DNA from: JACTUC01 sp964477685
GTDB taxonomy: Archaea; Thermoproteota; Methanomethylicia; Methanomethylicales; Methanomethylicaceae
NCBI GenBank assembly: GCA_964477685.1
Contig: CAYZHK010000020.1
Location: 1-22,535 of the forward strand
Length of the DNA stretch: 22,535 nucleotides
Reading direction: 5' to 3'
The position numbers and the translations under genes are program-made. Positions 4,725 to 12,966 of the stretch are shown here, in pieces (position 1 is the stretch's first letter; every line of letters begins with the position of its first letter). Below the pieces are notes generated by a model, which was not told where the DNA came from, did not search any database, and worked only from the letters and a program-made list of their open reading frames with translations.

Positions 4725-7618
4725 TTTGAACCCTCGATATAGATGGCAGGCCTCATCGGTGCCGCCATTCCAGACCTCTTCTTGGGGTCGTAGGATGGGG
4801 AGCTCGAAGGCTGGACCTCCACCGGGCACCTGAAATAGGCCCCCAGGAAGCTGATGTTCGACCTCAGAAAGCCCAGTTCGTCCACCTTCACGGAGAGGAG
4901 CCTCTTCCGCTGGTCGGAGGGCATGGAGACGGCACTCTGAGAGATGGAGGTGATGAATTTTGCAGCTTCCCCGCCCCTGCTCCTTATGGCAGGGTCCTTC
5001 ATGGCCTCCCTTATGAGGGCCTTGGGATCTGCTCCGCCCTCCAGCAGGGAGAGGAGCCTGAGGTAGACCTCCCACTTCCAGTCCGGCGAGGTGTAGAGGA
5101 AGATCCTGGAGGGGACAAGGCCCGTGACCTTGACTATCTCCCCACCATCGGCGACAACTCCCTTCAGGTAGTCCTCCATCACCTCTGCCTCCTCGCTTAT
5201 GAGGGAGCTGTCGCTCTCGGGCCAGGCGGCTACTGTGACAAAGCCACTGTTTCCAAACCTTTCCCAGAGCTCTTCACAGAGGTGCGGAGCAAAGGGCGCC
5301 ATCATTTTGATCATGCACCCCAGTGAGTGCTTGACTGTGTTCCTGGTCTTAGGGTCTCCACAGCTGTTGCCCTTCCTCCTGAAGTACCAGAGGAGGTCCT
5401 GCTGGAGTGAAAAGAAGGCGCTGTGAAGCGCCTCCCTTACCCTAAGGCAGTCCATGGAGCAGGTGGTCTGGGCTATTGCCTTCTGGACCCTGCTCACCAG
5501 CCACTGGTCCAGCGGACCCATTGAAGGACGGTCCAACTCCCCTGCTCCGGCATACTGGACCGCCAGTGAGTAGAACTCCTGCAGCTTTGAGCGGGTCCCC
5601 TTCGCCAGGGAGTCACTGAAGTCCGCGTCCTGCATCAGCTCCGAAGCCGAGAGTATGGACACCCTGAGGGTGTCGGCGCCGTAGATGCCGATGGCCTTCC
5701 TAAGGGGGATTATGTTCCCCAGTGACTTGGACATCTTCTTGCCGTCCATGAGGACGCTGCCGTTGACGGCTATCTGCCTTGGCCACTTCTCCTCAGGGAA
5801 TATGGCGATGTGGTTGAATATGAAGAAGGTCAGGTGGTTGGGGACAAGATCCCTCCCCGAGTGGCGGCTGTCCAGGGGGTAAAAGTACATGAACTCCTTT
5901 CTCATCTCCTCCCCCACGTCCGACCTTATGCCAAGGGCAGCGGGGTCTCCGGCACCCAGGAAGACATAGTCGAAGACCTCGTCGGTCAGCAACGACGGAT
6001 CCAGCCTCTCCCTGTTTATGATGCGGGAGATGGTGTAGTAGGCCATGTAGATGGTGGAGTCCGAAAGACTCTCTATTATCCAGTCCCTGTCCCAGGGGAG
6101 GTGGGTCCCCAGTCCGGCCCGCCTGGCGCATGCCTTTTCCCGGAGCCAGTCAACGACATTGTCGAACTCCTGCCTCAGGTCCTCAGGCAGCAGGGACATT
6201 TTGGAGAGGTGCCCCCGGACCTTCTCCTTCCAGGCCTCGTCTCCGTAGTTGATGAACCATTGGTCGCTGAGTAGGTTCACGGTGACCTCGCCGCCGCACC
6301 TGCAGTAGATGGGGCCGTTCAGTATCTCGTAGAACAGGAACGCGTCCCCTTGGTCGATGAGATCCCTCTTGACCATGTCCTTTGCCTTGCTTACGGGCAT
6401 GCCCGCGTACCTGCCAGTCTCGGGACGCATCCTTGCACAGTGGAACTCCCGCTGGTACAGGTCCTTTGTGGCATCTTCGGCCTTCGGATCGAGCTGGTCC
6501 TTTACCCCCAGGGAGTCTATGACGTCCTGGGCGGGTATATCGGAGGCCCCCTCCATTGCAACAACGGGTATCGGCGAGATCCGTTCCAGTGCATCCGCCG
6601 GGATCTGGAAGGGCTTCAGCACATCCGGCTTTGCCTTCAGGTCGCGGAGGGCGAGGAGGTCGTAGGGGGCATGGGCAGGGACCGACATTACTACCCCCGT
6701 CGCATTGGCAGGGTCCACGAACTCCGCCGGGAGTATGAGGATCTCTCTGCCGGTCATGGGGTTCCTCACCGACTTCCCAACGAGGGCCGACCCTTTCAGC
6801 TCCCTCCCCCTGGAGAGCCCCGCCGCCTGGAGGGTAAGCTTTTCCGCAGCCCTGGTGCTGATGATCATTGATTCGCCCTTCACGGAGACCTCCACATAGT
6901 CAGCGCCGGGGTTGATCCAGATGTTGGTGACTCCGAAGATCGTCTCCGGCCGGAGGGTCGCCGTGGGTATCCTGATGCCGCCCATCGAGAACTTGATGGC
7001 GGTGAATTCCCCCACCTCCGGCTCCAGGTCGTGCAGGGTGTCGTGCTGCCCGACGGGGTTGTTGCAGGAGGGGCACCAGCCCACGGGGTGAGCCCCCTTT
7101 GTGATCAGCCCCTTGGAATTGAGCCTGTGGAACTGCCATTCGATGAACTTGCTGTAGGCAGGGTCTATGGTAGTGAATTCCCGCCTCCAGTCGATGGAAA
7201 AGCCCATCATCTGCATTCCCAGCTTGATATCGCTGTGGAAGCACTTGGCAATGTTCAGGGGATCGACGAAGGTCTTTATCACGTCCTCCGGAACGCCGTA
7301 GATGTCCCTTATTATGCCAATCACCTCCTGGTCCCCCGACGCTATCCTCTTGCTCATCCCCAGGAGGGGGGTGCCGGTGTAGTGGAAGGCCATCGGGAGG
7401 AGGGTGTTGTACCCCTTCATCCGCATGTACCGTGCATGGACGTCGGCTAGGGTGTATGTCCTGGCATGGCCTATGTGCTGGGGGGCGTTCGGGTAGGGGT
7501 ACGCCACCGTGACGTAGTACTTTTTCCTGCCATCGGGGTTCGACTCGAAGATCCTGGCGTCGGCCCAACGCCGTTGCCATTTCTCCTCGAGTGCCTTGAG
7601 ATCCAGTTGCTCTGACAT
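4712..7618 (-). CDS. leuS: Leucyl-tRNA synthetase, archaeal type
   Basis: Class I synthetase that charges tRNA-Leu in the cytoplasm, about 968 residues as usual for the archaeal/eukaryotic form. The signature HIGH is seen as PNAPQHIGHARTYT (HIGH at 48-51) and KMSKS as GKKMSKSLGN (628-632). Between them lies the CP1 editing domain, with GVTNIWINPGADYV and the segment VMSVPAHAPYDLLAL, matching the archaeal editing pocket. A zinc-type CPSCNNPVGQHD follows the first Rossmann half. The start at ATG 7618 (MSEQLDLKALEEKWQ) is chosen on similarity to the usual N-terminus. A GTG at 7639, overlapping the alaS stop as GTGA, would add seven residues and is equally compatible with translational coupling. 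It lies directly downstream of alaS and overlaps the DUF434 gene. Confidence 0.97.
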   Translation of the reverse strand: MSEQLDLKALEEKWQRRWADARIFESNPDGRKKYYVTVAYPYPNAPQHIGHARTYTLADVHARYMRMKGYNTLLPMAFHYTGTPLLGMSKRIASGDQEVIGIIRDIYGVPEDVIKTFVDPLNIAKCFHSDIKLGMQMMGFSIDWRREFTTIDPAYSKFIEWQFHRLNSKGLITKGAHPVGWCPSCNNPVGQHDTLHDLEPEVGEFTAIKFSMGGIRIPTATLRPETIFGVTNIWINPGADYVEVSVKGESMIISTRAAEKLTLQAAGLSRGRELKGSALVGKSVRNPMTGREILILPAEFVDPANATGVVMSVPAHAPYDLLALRDLKAKPDVLKPFQIPADALERISPIPVVAMEGASDIPAQDVIDSLGVKDQLDPKAEDATKDLYQREFHCARMRPETGRYAGMPVSKAKDMVKRDLIDQGDAFLFYEILNGPIYCRCGGEVTVNLLSDQWFINYGDEAWKEKVRGHLSKMSLLPEDLRQEFDNVVDWLREKACARRAGLGTHLPWDRDWIIESLSDSTIYMAYYTISRIINRERLDPSLLTDEVFDYVFLGAGDPAALGIRSDVGEEMRKEFMYFYPLDSRHSGRDLVPNHLTFFIFNHIAIFPEEKWPRQIAVNGSVLMDGKKMSKSLGNIIPLRKAIGIYGADTLRVSILSASELMQDADFSDSLAKGTRSKLQEFYSLAVQYAGAGELDRPSMGPLDQWLVSRVQKAIAQTTCSMDCLRVREALHSAFFSLQQDLLWYFRRKGNSCGDPKTRNTVKHSLGCMIKMMAPFAPHLCEELWERFGNSGFVTVAAWPESDSSLISEEAEVMEDYLKGVVADGGEIVKVTGLVPSRIFLYTSPDWKWEVYLRLLSLLEGGADPKALIREAMKDPAIRSRGGEAAKFITSISQSAVSMPSDQRKRLLSVKVDELGFLRSNISFLGAYFRCPVEVQPSSSPSYDPKKRSGMAAPMRPAIYIEGSKCSE

Positions 7619-7635
7619 TGCACAGACCAGCGCTT

Positions 7636-10395
7636 TCACTTCTTCTGGGCGACTCCTGTTAGTAAATCTTTTACTCTGGAGAGCCCTTCGGCCATGCTGC
7701 CAAGCGCCTTGGGGCTAACCCGCCCCTGGCCCATGTCGTTCTTTCCGCCCCCCCGGCCGCCGAGCGCCTTGGTGAACTCGGCGGTCAGCCTCCCGGCATC
7801 CACCCCCGCCCTGAGCGCGTCCAAGCCGACAATGACCACGACGCTGCCGTCGGTCATGGAGACCAGTAGGACGACGGAGAGGGGGCTCAGCTCGGCAACC
7901 TTTGAAGCTATGGGCAATAGGTCTTCGCTGGTCATCCCCTCAAAGGGCTTGCTGATGAGCTTGAAGGGGCCCACGGCCTCTGCCGACGCCAGCAGCGATG
8001 GCGAGGAATCGATCGCAATGTTTTTCCTCAGCCTCTCGGTCTCCTTCCGCGACTCGGAGCTGTCCTCCACGAGCTTGGCGGCGGCCTTCTCGATCCTCTC
8101 CAGCGGGGTGTTGAGGGTCCTTGAGAGCTCCTGGAGCGTTGCGTCCTGGCGCTGGGTGAACGCGATGGCAACTTCGCCTGAGACGAACTCCAGCCTCTCC
8201 ACACCGTCCTGTATCCGCTCGGACCTCATGATCTTCAGCAGGCCTATCTCGCCTGTGCTTGCGCAGTGGATCCCTCCGCAGGCCTCTGCGTCCCAGCCGT
8301 CCACCTCGACTACCCTGATGGTGGAGCCATGGACTACGCCTCCCTGGTAGAGCCTGACCCCGAACTTCTCCTCGGCCCTGTTCCTCTCCTCAAAGTAGGT
8401 TCTGATGGGCCTGTTCTCCAGTATGACCCTGTTGGCGGTCAGCTCGATCTCCCTGAGCTGCTCGGGCGACAGCTTTTCGAAGTGCGAAATGTCGAGGCGG
8501 CTTTTGTCGACGTCCTTCTGGGCACCCTGCTGCCAGACATGCTCGCCGAGGATCCGCCTCGCGGCTCCCAGCAGGATGTGGGTGGAGGAGTGGTGCCGGG
8601 CTAGGCTCATCCTCCGGTCCCAGTCGACGGCGCAGTCGACCTCGTCCCCCTCATGGAGGGCGATCCCCTTGGTGTAGTGGACGACTGTGCCGCGGGCCTT
8701 CTGGACATCAACGACTCTGGTGCCGCCAGCCCTGCTCTCCAGGGTGCCGGTGTCGCTGAGCTGCCCCCCTCCCTCAGGGTAGAAGATGGTCCTGTCCAGA
8801 ACGACCCTCCTGCCGTCTGCGAAGAGGACTTTGGCCTTCGATGTCCTAATCTTCGGGCTGGAGTAGTAGAGGAGCTCCGTGGCCGGGAGGGGCGGCAGGC
8901 CCTCGAGCGGGTCGGCCCCCCTGGCGCTCGCCTCTGCGGGGGAGGTGGCGGCGTGCCTCTCGGCCACTATGGTGTCGAAGGTGTCGGGTATATCCACAGC
9001 GATCCCCTGGCTACGGCAGACTTCCTTCACTATCTCCGGAGGGAGGCCGTTGGAGTCGTAGAGCTCGATGAGCTTCTCCAGGGGGAGCTTCCCCTCCTTC
9101 ACGACGCCTCTGTCCTTGGTCAGCCTGACGACAAGGTTTGTGCCCTGCTCGACGGTCTTCTGGTACCTCCCGACCTCCAGGTCCGCGATCTTGGCCACAT
9201 AGTCGGTCTGGGTGGCCAGTTCGGGAAATTGGTCCTTCCAGTAGTCGACCTGCATCAGGAGAAGGTCCGAGAGTGCCACCCTCATGCCCAGGGAATCTAT
9301 CATCCTCTTCACGCGCCGGACAATCAGCCTCGCCAGATAGCCCACCTGCACATTGGAGGGGACTATCCCGTCGCTGAACATGAAGGCCAACACCTTCGTG
9401 TGGTCCAGGACAGCAAGGATCGTCTCCATGGGCTCCAGCTGCCTCTGGAGCGCTGCCGGATCCATGCGCATGCTGTCGGCAACCCTCTTCCGGGCAACCT
9501 CCAGTGAGCCGGCGTCCACAACATCCATGAGGCCGGCCAGCCTCGTCGTCTCTGCCAGGATCTTGGGGCTTGGGCGCTCCACACGGGACAGCTCCAGGAA
9601 CTGGTCGGTGAGCTTGCCGTAGATGGCATCGAACGCCGTCGGCGTGCCCTGGGAGAGCCAGGTGAAGCGCTCCAGGCCATAGCCGGTATCGACTATCCTG
9701 AGGGGGAGCTCCCTGTAGGCATCGCCGACCTTTTTATATTGCATGAAGACCAGCGTGGAGACTTCAAGCCCCCTCACTATGCCCTCCAGGTCTGGGCCGG
9801 CGTCGCCTCCACCCTCCCACCAGTGCTCGATGTAGGTCACCTCCTTCCCGTCGACGCCGAGGTCCTTTGTGAGGAGGTCGTGGTGGTAGGCGACGGTCTC
9901 CTCCTTCCAGTAGACCTCGCGGTCTCGGCTGTTGAAGGCGTGGTGGGCCATCATCTCGAAGATGCTCAGGTGCCTCCCCCCGGTCTTGCCAACATTGTCC
10001 AGGTCATTCATGCGGATGCAGGGCTGGGAGATGGTCAGGGGGTTGTAGGGCGGCGGCACCTCGCCGCTGGTCACGTGGGGCTGGAAGACTGCGATGGAGG
10101 CTATGGTCAGGAAGATGTCGTCCCTCCATCTGGCCACCACCGGGGACCGCTTGACCCTACGGTGCCCCCTCCTCTCGAAGAAGGAGAGGAACTTCTCGCG
10201 CATCTCGCCCATGCTGTACTTCCTTTTCATCGGGGGGTTGCCTATGAAGGAATAGGGGGAGCAGGGCGAGTCGCCGCAGAGGGTCCTGTCCGGATCCAGA
10301 GTCCAGAAGAACCGGCCGCAGGATTTGCATTGCCTCCTCTGGAAGCTGTTGTCGGTGAAAAACTTGAGACGGTATGCCTCGGGACCTGCCTTCAT
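7636..10395 (-). CDS. alaS: Alanyl-tRNA synthetase, archaeal type
   Basis: 919 residues. Class II synthetase with aminoacylation core, tRNA-recognition, editing and C-terminal domains. The archaeal N-terminal extension carries a cysteine cluster (CKSCGRFF then CGDSPC, C23-C45) before the catalytic core with RSPVVARWRDD and ISQPCIRMNDLDNVGKTGG. The editing-domain metal site is visible as HHSSTHILLGAARR (near 600) and ACGGIHC (near 703). The last part (GGRGGGKNDMGQG) matches the glycine-rich C-Ala end. The ATG at 10395 follows a TATA-like box at 10438-10447 and begins a separate transcription unit after the L12 operon; its TGA overlaps the alternative GTG start of leuS. AlaS after the L12 stalk operon is an order I recall from Sulfolobus. 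Confidence 0.97.
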   Translation of the reverse strand: MKAGPEAYRLKFFTDNSFQRRQCKSCGRFFWTLDPDRTLCGDSPCSPYSFIGNPPMKRKYSMGEMREKFLSFFERRGHRRVKRSPVVARWRDDIFLTIASIAVFQPHVTSGEVPPPYNPLTISQPCIRMNDLDNVGKTGGRHLSIFEMMAHHAFNSRDREVYWKEETVAYHHDLLTKDLGVDGKEVTYIEHWWEGGGDAGPDLEGIVRGLEVSTLVFMQYKKVGDAYRELPLRIVDTGYGLERFTWLSQGTPTAFDAIYGKLTDQFLELSRVERPSPKILAETTRLAGLMDVVDAGSLEVARKRVADSMRMDPAALQRQLEPMETILAVLDHTKVLAFMFSDGIVPSNVQVGYLARLIVRRVKRMIDSLGMRVALSDLLLMQVDYWKDQFPELATQTDYVAKIADLEVGRYQKTVEQGTNLVVRLTKDRGVVKEGKLPLEKLIELYDSNGLPPEIVKEVCRSQGIAVDIPDTFDTIVAERHAATSPAEASARGADPLEGLPPLPATELLYYSSPKIRTSKAKVLFADGRRVVLDRTIFYPEGGGQLSDTGTLESRAGGTRVVDVQKARGTVVHYTKGIALHEGDEVDCAVDWDRRMSLARHHSSTHILLGAARRILGEHVWQQGAQKDVDKSRLDISHFEKLSPEQLREIELTANRVILENRPIRTYFEERNRAEEKFGVRLYQGGVVHGSTIRVVEVDGWDAEACGGIHCASTGEIGLLKIMRSERIQDGVERLEFVSGEVAIAFTQRQDATLQELSRTLNTPLERIEKAAAKLVEDSSESRKETERLRKNIAIDSSPSLLASAEAVGPFKLISKPFEGMTSEDLLPIASKVAELSPLSVVLLVSMTDGSVVVIVGLDALRAGVDAGRLTAEFTKALGGRGGGKNDMGQGRVSPKALGSMAEGLSRVKDLLTGVAQKK

Positions 10396-10437
10396 GCACC
10401 ATCTGCCCCCGATATTAGTGTATTCACCGGGCGCAGA

Positions 10438-10447
10438 TAGTTAAAGA
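10438..10447 (-). promoter_or_regulatory. TATA-like box upstream of alaS
   Basis: Minus strand TCTTTAACTA, centred about 48 nt before the alaS ATG, predicts a start near 10416 and a leader of about 20 nt. A second AT block at 10488-10500 (ATATTTTATAT on the minus strand) could give a longer leader of about 70 nt. Confidence 0.45.
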
Positions 10448-10463
10448 TTCTCCAATGGAGTGG

Positions 10464-10470
10464 AAAAAAA
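10464..10470 (-). terminator. T7 tract after the L12 operon, candidate terminator
   Basis: On the minus strand a run of seven T follows the short palindrome CATCCGGATG (10474-10483), about 80 nt past the L12 stop. Archaeal RNA polymerase terminates at T-runs with little need for structure, and this is the only such run between L12 and alaS. Confidence 0.4.
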
Positions 10471-10550
10471 CGGTCATCCGGATGGAAAATATAAAATATG
10501 AAGGTATCGGGGCCCTCATCAGGCTCCCGATCTCCGGTCTCAGCTGGGAC

Positions 10551-10868
10551 CTAACCGAAGAGGGATCCTAGACCCTCTGCGGTCTCTTCCTCTGAGGCTA
10601 TCTCCTTCTTCTCTTCCTTCTTTTCTTCCTTCTTTGCCTCTACTGCCGGGGCCGCCGCTGCTACCGGGGCCGCTGCCATCGGCACCGCTGCCGACTTGAT
10701 TGCGTCATCGATGTTTATCTCGCTCAGCGCTGCCACAAGTGCCTTGGCGCGCGCCTCGTCAACCATAACGCCGGATGCAGCAAGGACCTTCTTCAGGTTG
10801 GCCTCGTCTATGGGCTGCTTCGCGTTGTGAAGAAGCAGGCCAGCGTAAATATACTCGATCTTAATCAC
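10551..10868 (-). CDS. rpl12: Ribosomal stalk protein P1 (archaeal L12)
   Basis: 105 residues as read from GTG 10868. It has the family layout: an N-terminal helical dimerisation domain (EYIYAGLLLHNAKQPIDE), an Ala-rich hinge (PMAAAPVAAAAPAVEA), a Lys/Glu stretch and the C-terminal factor-binding tip ending in GLGSLFG. Multiple copies bind L10 and recruit translation GTPases. The start is odd. The GTG lies inside GGGGGTGAT, which looks like the Shine-Dalgarno itself. Four nucleotides downstream the codon aligned with the usual start of this family (M-E-Y-I-Y) is ATC (10859-10857), so a 102-residue product from ATC is possible. It is preceded by a TATA-like box in the L10-L12 spacer. Stop TAG. 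Confidence 0.95.
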   Translation of the reverse strand: MIKIEYIYAGLLLHNAKQPIDEANLKKVLAASGVMVDEARAKALVAALSEINIDDAIKSAAVPMAAAPVAAAAPAVEAKKEEKKEEKKEIASEEETAEGLGSLFG

Positions 10869-10903
10869 CCCCGACCAAAGCGTGTCCTATACGAGATTGT
10901 TGA

Positions 10904-10912
10904 TACATAAAG
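10904..10912 (-). promoter_or_regulatory. TATA-like element in the L10-L12 spacer, possible internal promoter
   Basis: Minus strand CTTTATGTATC begins about 11 nt after the L10 stop. It predicts a start near 10882, about 14-23 nt ahead of the L12 initiation region. Extra transcription of L12 would suit its multicopy stoichiometry on the ribosome. The element is a weak match and unproven. Confidence 0.35.
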
Positions 10913-10922
10913 CCTTCGCCTC

Positions 10923-11813
10923 TCAAAGGTTGATCTCCGGGTGCTTCTCCTTCAGGGCCTTCGCCACTGCCTTCCCACGCCGCTCGGCCAAGGCCAGCAC
11001 CTCGCCCATCACCTCGGGGACGGGTGAGCCGGACTTCACGGCGACGCTCTTCGCCTCAACGTAGGCCTTGGCGATGAGCATCGGTGCAGTCTCCTTGGTC
11101 GGATAGACCGCGTTGATGGACAGGTTGAAAGCCCCACGCACTGCGGCTGCAACGTTTGTCCTGTATTCGTCCAGGTTGATCGCCAGGACGTCGCCGGGTA
11201 TCACTCCGCCGTCGTAGCCCATCTTGAGCCTGATGCCAACGAGGATCGGCTTGAGGCCCAGCTTCCCCAGAAGGTCTGCAAGGTCTGCCGAAATTGTATC
11301 GCCCTTCTTCGTGACCACCGTGTCCTTGGCTATCCACACCGTGCCGTCTTGCATCTTTGTCTGGATCTTTGCTGCGCCGAACTTGCTGAGTATGGGGCCG
11401 GGCTGCATGCCGGTATTGCCTGCCGTTACTGTAAGGTCGTTGGGGGCGGTGTCGCCAGGCGAAACCGCCGATGCGACCTTGTTCTTCTCGAACATCAGGT
11501 ACATGTAGAACGGGTTCTTGTTGGAGAAGATGAAGGCGTTTGGACCTGCAAGGTACTTCTTGATTGACTCCTGGTCCTTGAACTTGTCCGAAAGGTTTGA
11601 GACGGCTATTTTGGTGAGCGTGTTCTTGGCAATGTGTATCTCGATCTCTCCCTTGAATTTCTTCTTGAGCACCTGCAGCTGCGATGCCTTCAGACCCTTC
11701 AGGTCCGCTATGGCGAATATGGGGTACTTCTCGAAGAGTGACTGGAGGCGCTTTACGCTCTCCTCCTTCTCCACCGAGACCTTGCTCTTTTTGGTTGATG
11801 TTTTGGCTGCCAT
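10923..11813 (-). CDS. rplP0: Ribosomal protein L10 (acidic stalk protein P0), short C-terminus
   Basis: 296 residues from ATG 11813 (MAAKTSTKKSKVSVEKEE), preceded by GGTGAT at 4-nt spacing. The longer upstream reading lies over the L1 gene. It has the 23S-rRNA-binding N-domain (YPIFAIADLKGLKASQLQ, then HIAKNTLTKIA) and domain II (GNTGMQPGPILSKFG, TVWIAKDTVVTKKGD). A helical spine that carries L12 dimers follows, around residues 210-290. It ends in KALKEKHPEINL and lacks the Ala-rich hinge and acidic FG-type tail found in many euryarchaeal and eukaryotic P0 proteins. It sits 5 nt downstream of L1 in the stalk operon. Confidence 0.95.
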   Translation of the reverse strand: MAAKTSTKKSKVSVEKEESVKRLQSLFEKYPIFAIADLKGLKASQLQVLKKKFKGEIEIHIAKNTLTKIAVSNLSDKFKDQESIKKYLAGPNAFIFSNKNPFYMYLMFEKNKVASAVSPGDTAPNDLTVTAGNTGMQPGPILSKFGAAKIQTKMQDGTVWIAKDTVVTKKGDTISADLADLLGKLGLKPILVGIRLKMGYDGGVIPGDVLAINLDEYRTNVAAAVRGAFNLSINAVYPTKETAPMLIAKAYVEAKSVAVKSGSPVPEVMGEVLALAERRGKAVAKALKEKHPEINL

Positions 11814-11818
11814 GTCTA

Positions 11819-12463
11819 TCACCTGAGTTTCGCCGGCTTGCCCATGGTGGTCTTCACCACGATGGAGGAGAGATACTGGTCCAGCTTGATCCTCCGATCT
11901 ATGGCGTTCAGGACCGCCATTATGTTGTCGGCGATGTCCTTTGATTCCATCTCCTCTGAGCCTATGCGGCACCGTATGGCTGGCTGGTCGCGTATCTTTA
12001 TGCGCACAGCTGTCTTGTACTTCTTTATCATCGGCTCGACGTTGGCCTGTGGCGGTATGGGGTCGGGCATTTTGCCGCGCGGCCCGAGCACCGATCCCAG
12101 GGTCTTTCCGACCTGGGCCATGAGGTCTGTCCTCGCCACGAAGTAGTCGTAGGACTCGGCCAGCTTTTTCACGGCTTTTTTATTGCCGGAGTACTGGTCG
12201 ATCTCCTGCTTGGTTATCACCATGTCTGCGCCCGACTGCCTTGCCTTGACGACGAGATCGCCGTCTGCAATGACGCAGACCTTGACCTCCCTGCCTATGG
12301 GATGGGATAGGGTGACGGTCTCGCTGATCCTGTTCTCAGGGGCCTTGACGTCCAGGCCGCGGAAGTTGGCCACCAGCTCCACTGCCTGGTTGAAGTTCCT
12401 CTTGGAGGAGTTCTTCTTGGCCTCGTCTACCAGGGCTGTGATCTTCTGAAGATCAAATTGCAT
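11819..12463 (-). CDS. rpl1: Ribosomal protein L1
   Basis: 214 residues, normal archaeal length. It binds 23S rRNA helices 76-78 (the L1 stalk), and in several archaea also represses translation of its own mRNA. The conserved block VGKTLGSVLGPRGKMPDPIPP is clear near residue 125, with NQAVELVANFRGLDVK at the N-terminus. The ATG at 12463 follows GGAGGT at 8-nt spacing. That Shine-Dalgarno lies within the last codons of L11, and the L11 TGA ends 1 nt before the L1 ATG. I did not find a convincing L1-binding mimic in the message by eye. Confidence 0.97.
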   Translation of the reverse strand: MQFDLQKITALVDEAKKNSSKRNFNQAVELVANFRGLDVKAPENRISETVTLSHPIGREVKVCVIADGDLVVKARQSGADMVITKQEIDQYSGNKKAVKKLAESYDYFVARTDLMAQVGKTLGSVLGPRGKMPDPIPPQANVEPMIKKYKTAVRIKIRDQPAIRCRIGSEEMESKDIADNIMAVLNAIDRRIKLDQYLSSIVVKTTMGKPAKLR

Positions 12464-12464
12464 C

Positions 12465-12962
12465 TCATGATACCTCCGCCTTTGCTATGAGCTCGTCATA
12501 TGTTCCCGCGTCGATCTCCTTCTGGACCTCGCGGGGGTCCTTACCGGCAATGGTAACGCCTATGCTGACGCAGGTACCAAGAACTTCCTTTAAGCATGAT
12601 TTCAGTGACCTTGCCACCGAAAGGGGATACCTCGTTTTGGCAATCTTGAGTGCTGCCTCTACGCTGAGGTCTCCCACTTTCTCTGCCTTCGAGTTGCTGG
12701 AGCATTTTTCCAGCTTCAGCTCCTTCACGATCAGGGCAGTTGTGGTAGGGACACCGACCTCGACCTCGAACTCCTTGGTATCTGGGTCGGCGATTACCTT
12801 TACCGGAACTTTCATTCCCTCAAATTCCGAGGTCTTCTCGTTGATGGTGTTGACCACCTGGAGGATGTTCAGCCCAGTGGGGCCCAGTGTGGGGCCGATG
12901 GGCGGACCTCCTGTGGCCTTGCCACCGTCGACCAGGAAGCTGAAGGTTTTTATAGTTCCCAA
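12465..12962 (-). CDS. rpl11: Ribosomal protein L11
   Basis: 165 residues. It binds the GTPase-associated centre rRNA at the stalk base. The N-terminal GKATGGPPIGPTLGPTGLNI, with its proline switch, is diagnostic. The C-terminal RNA-binding domain ends near LGTCVSIGVTIAGKDPREVQ. The start is TTG at 12962 with GGAGG about 9 nt upstream; that ribosome-binding site is formed by the Glu-rich last codons and TAA of the Spt5 gene. No ATG fits the conserved N-terminus. Confidence 0.96.
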   Translation of the reverse strand: MGTIKTFSFLVDGGKATGGPPIGPTLGPTGLNILQVVNTINEKTSEFEGMKVPVKVIADPDTKEFEVEVGVPTTTALIVKELKLEKCSSNSKAEKVGDLSVEAALKIAKTRYPLSVARSLKSCLKEVLGTCVSIGVTIAGKDPREVQKEIDAGTYDELIAKAEVS

Positions 12963-12966
12963 AAGG

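Noticed and set aside
3969..4742. Plus-strand open frame of 257 codons across the tRNA and DUF434
   Set aside because: It begins inside the antisense of the tRNA-Arg gene (a common artefact giving GFEPTTYDL-like peptides) and has no independent support.
4725..5075. N-terminal 117-codon extension of the DUF434 reading frame
   Set aside because: It lies in another frame of leuS, is rich in Gly/Pro/His/Arg, and the conserved DUF434 N-terminus starts right after ATG 4724.
8653..9507. Plus-strand open frame of 284 codons opposite alaS
   Set aside because: It is antisense to clearly conserved AlaS sequence, with Gly/Val/Leu/His-biased composition and no promoter or ribosome-binding site.
11814..11972. 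53-codon extension of L10
   Set aside because: It overlaps the 3' end of L1 in another frame; MAAKTSTKK has a well-spaced GGTGAT.
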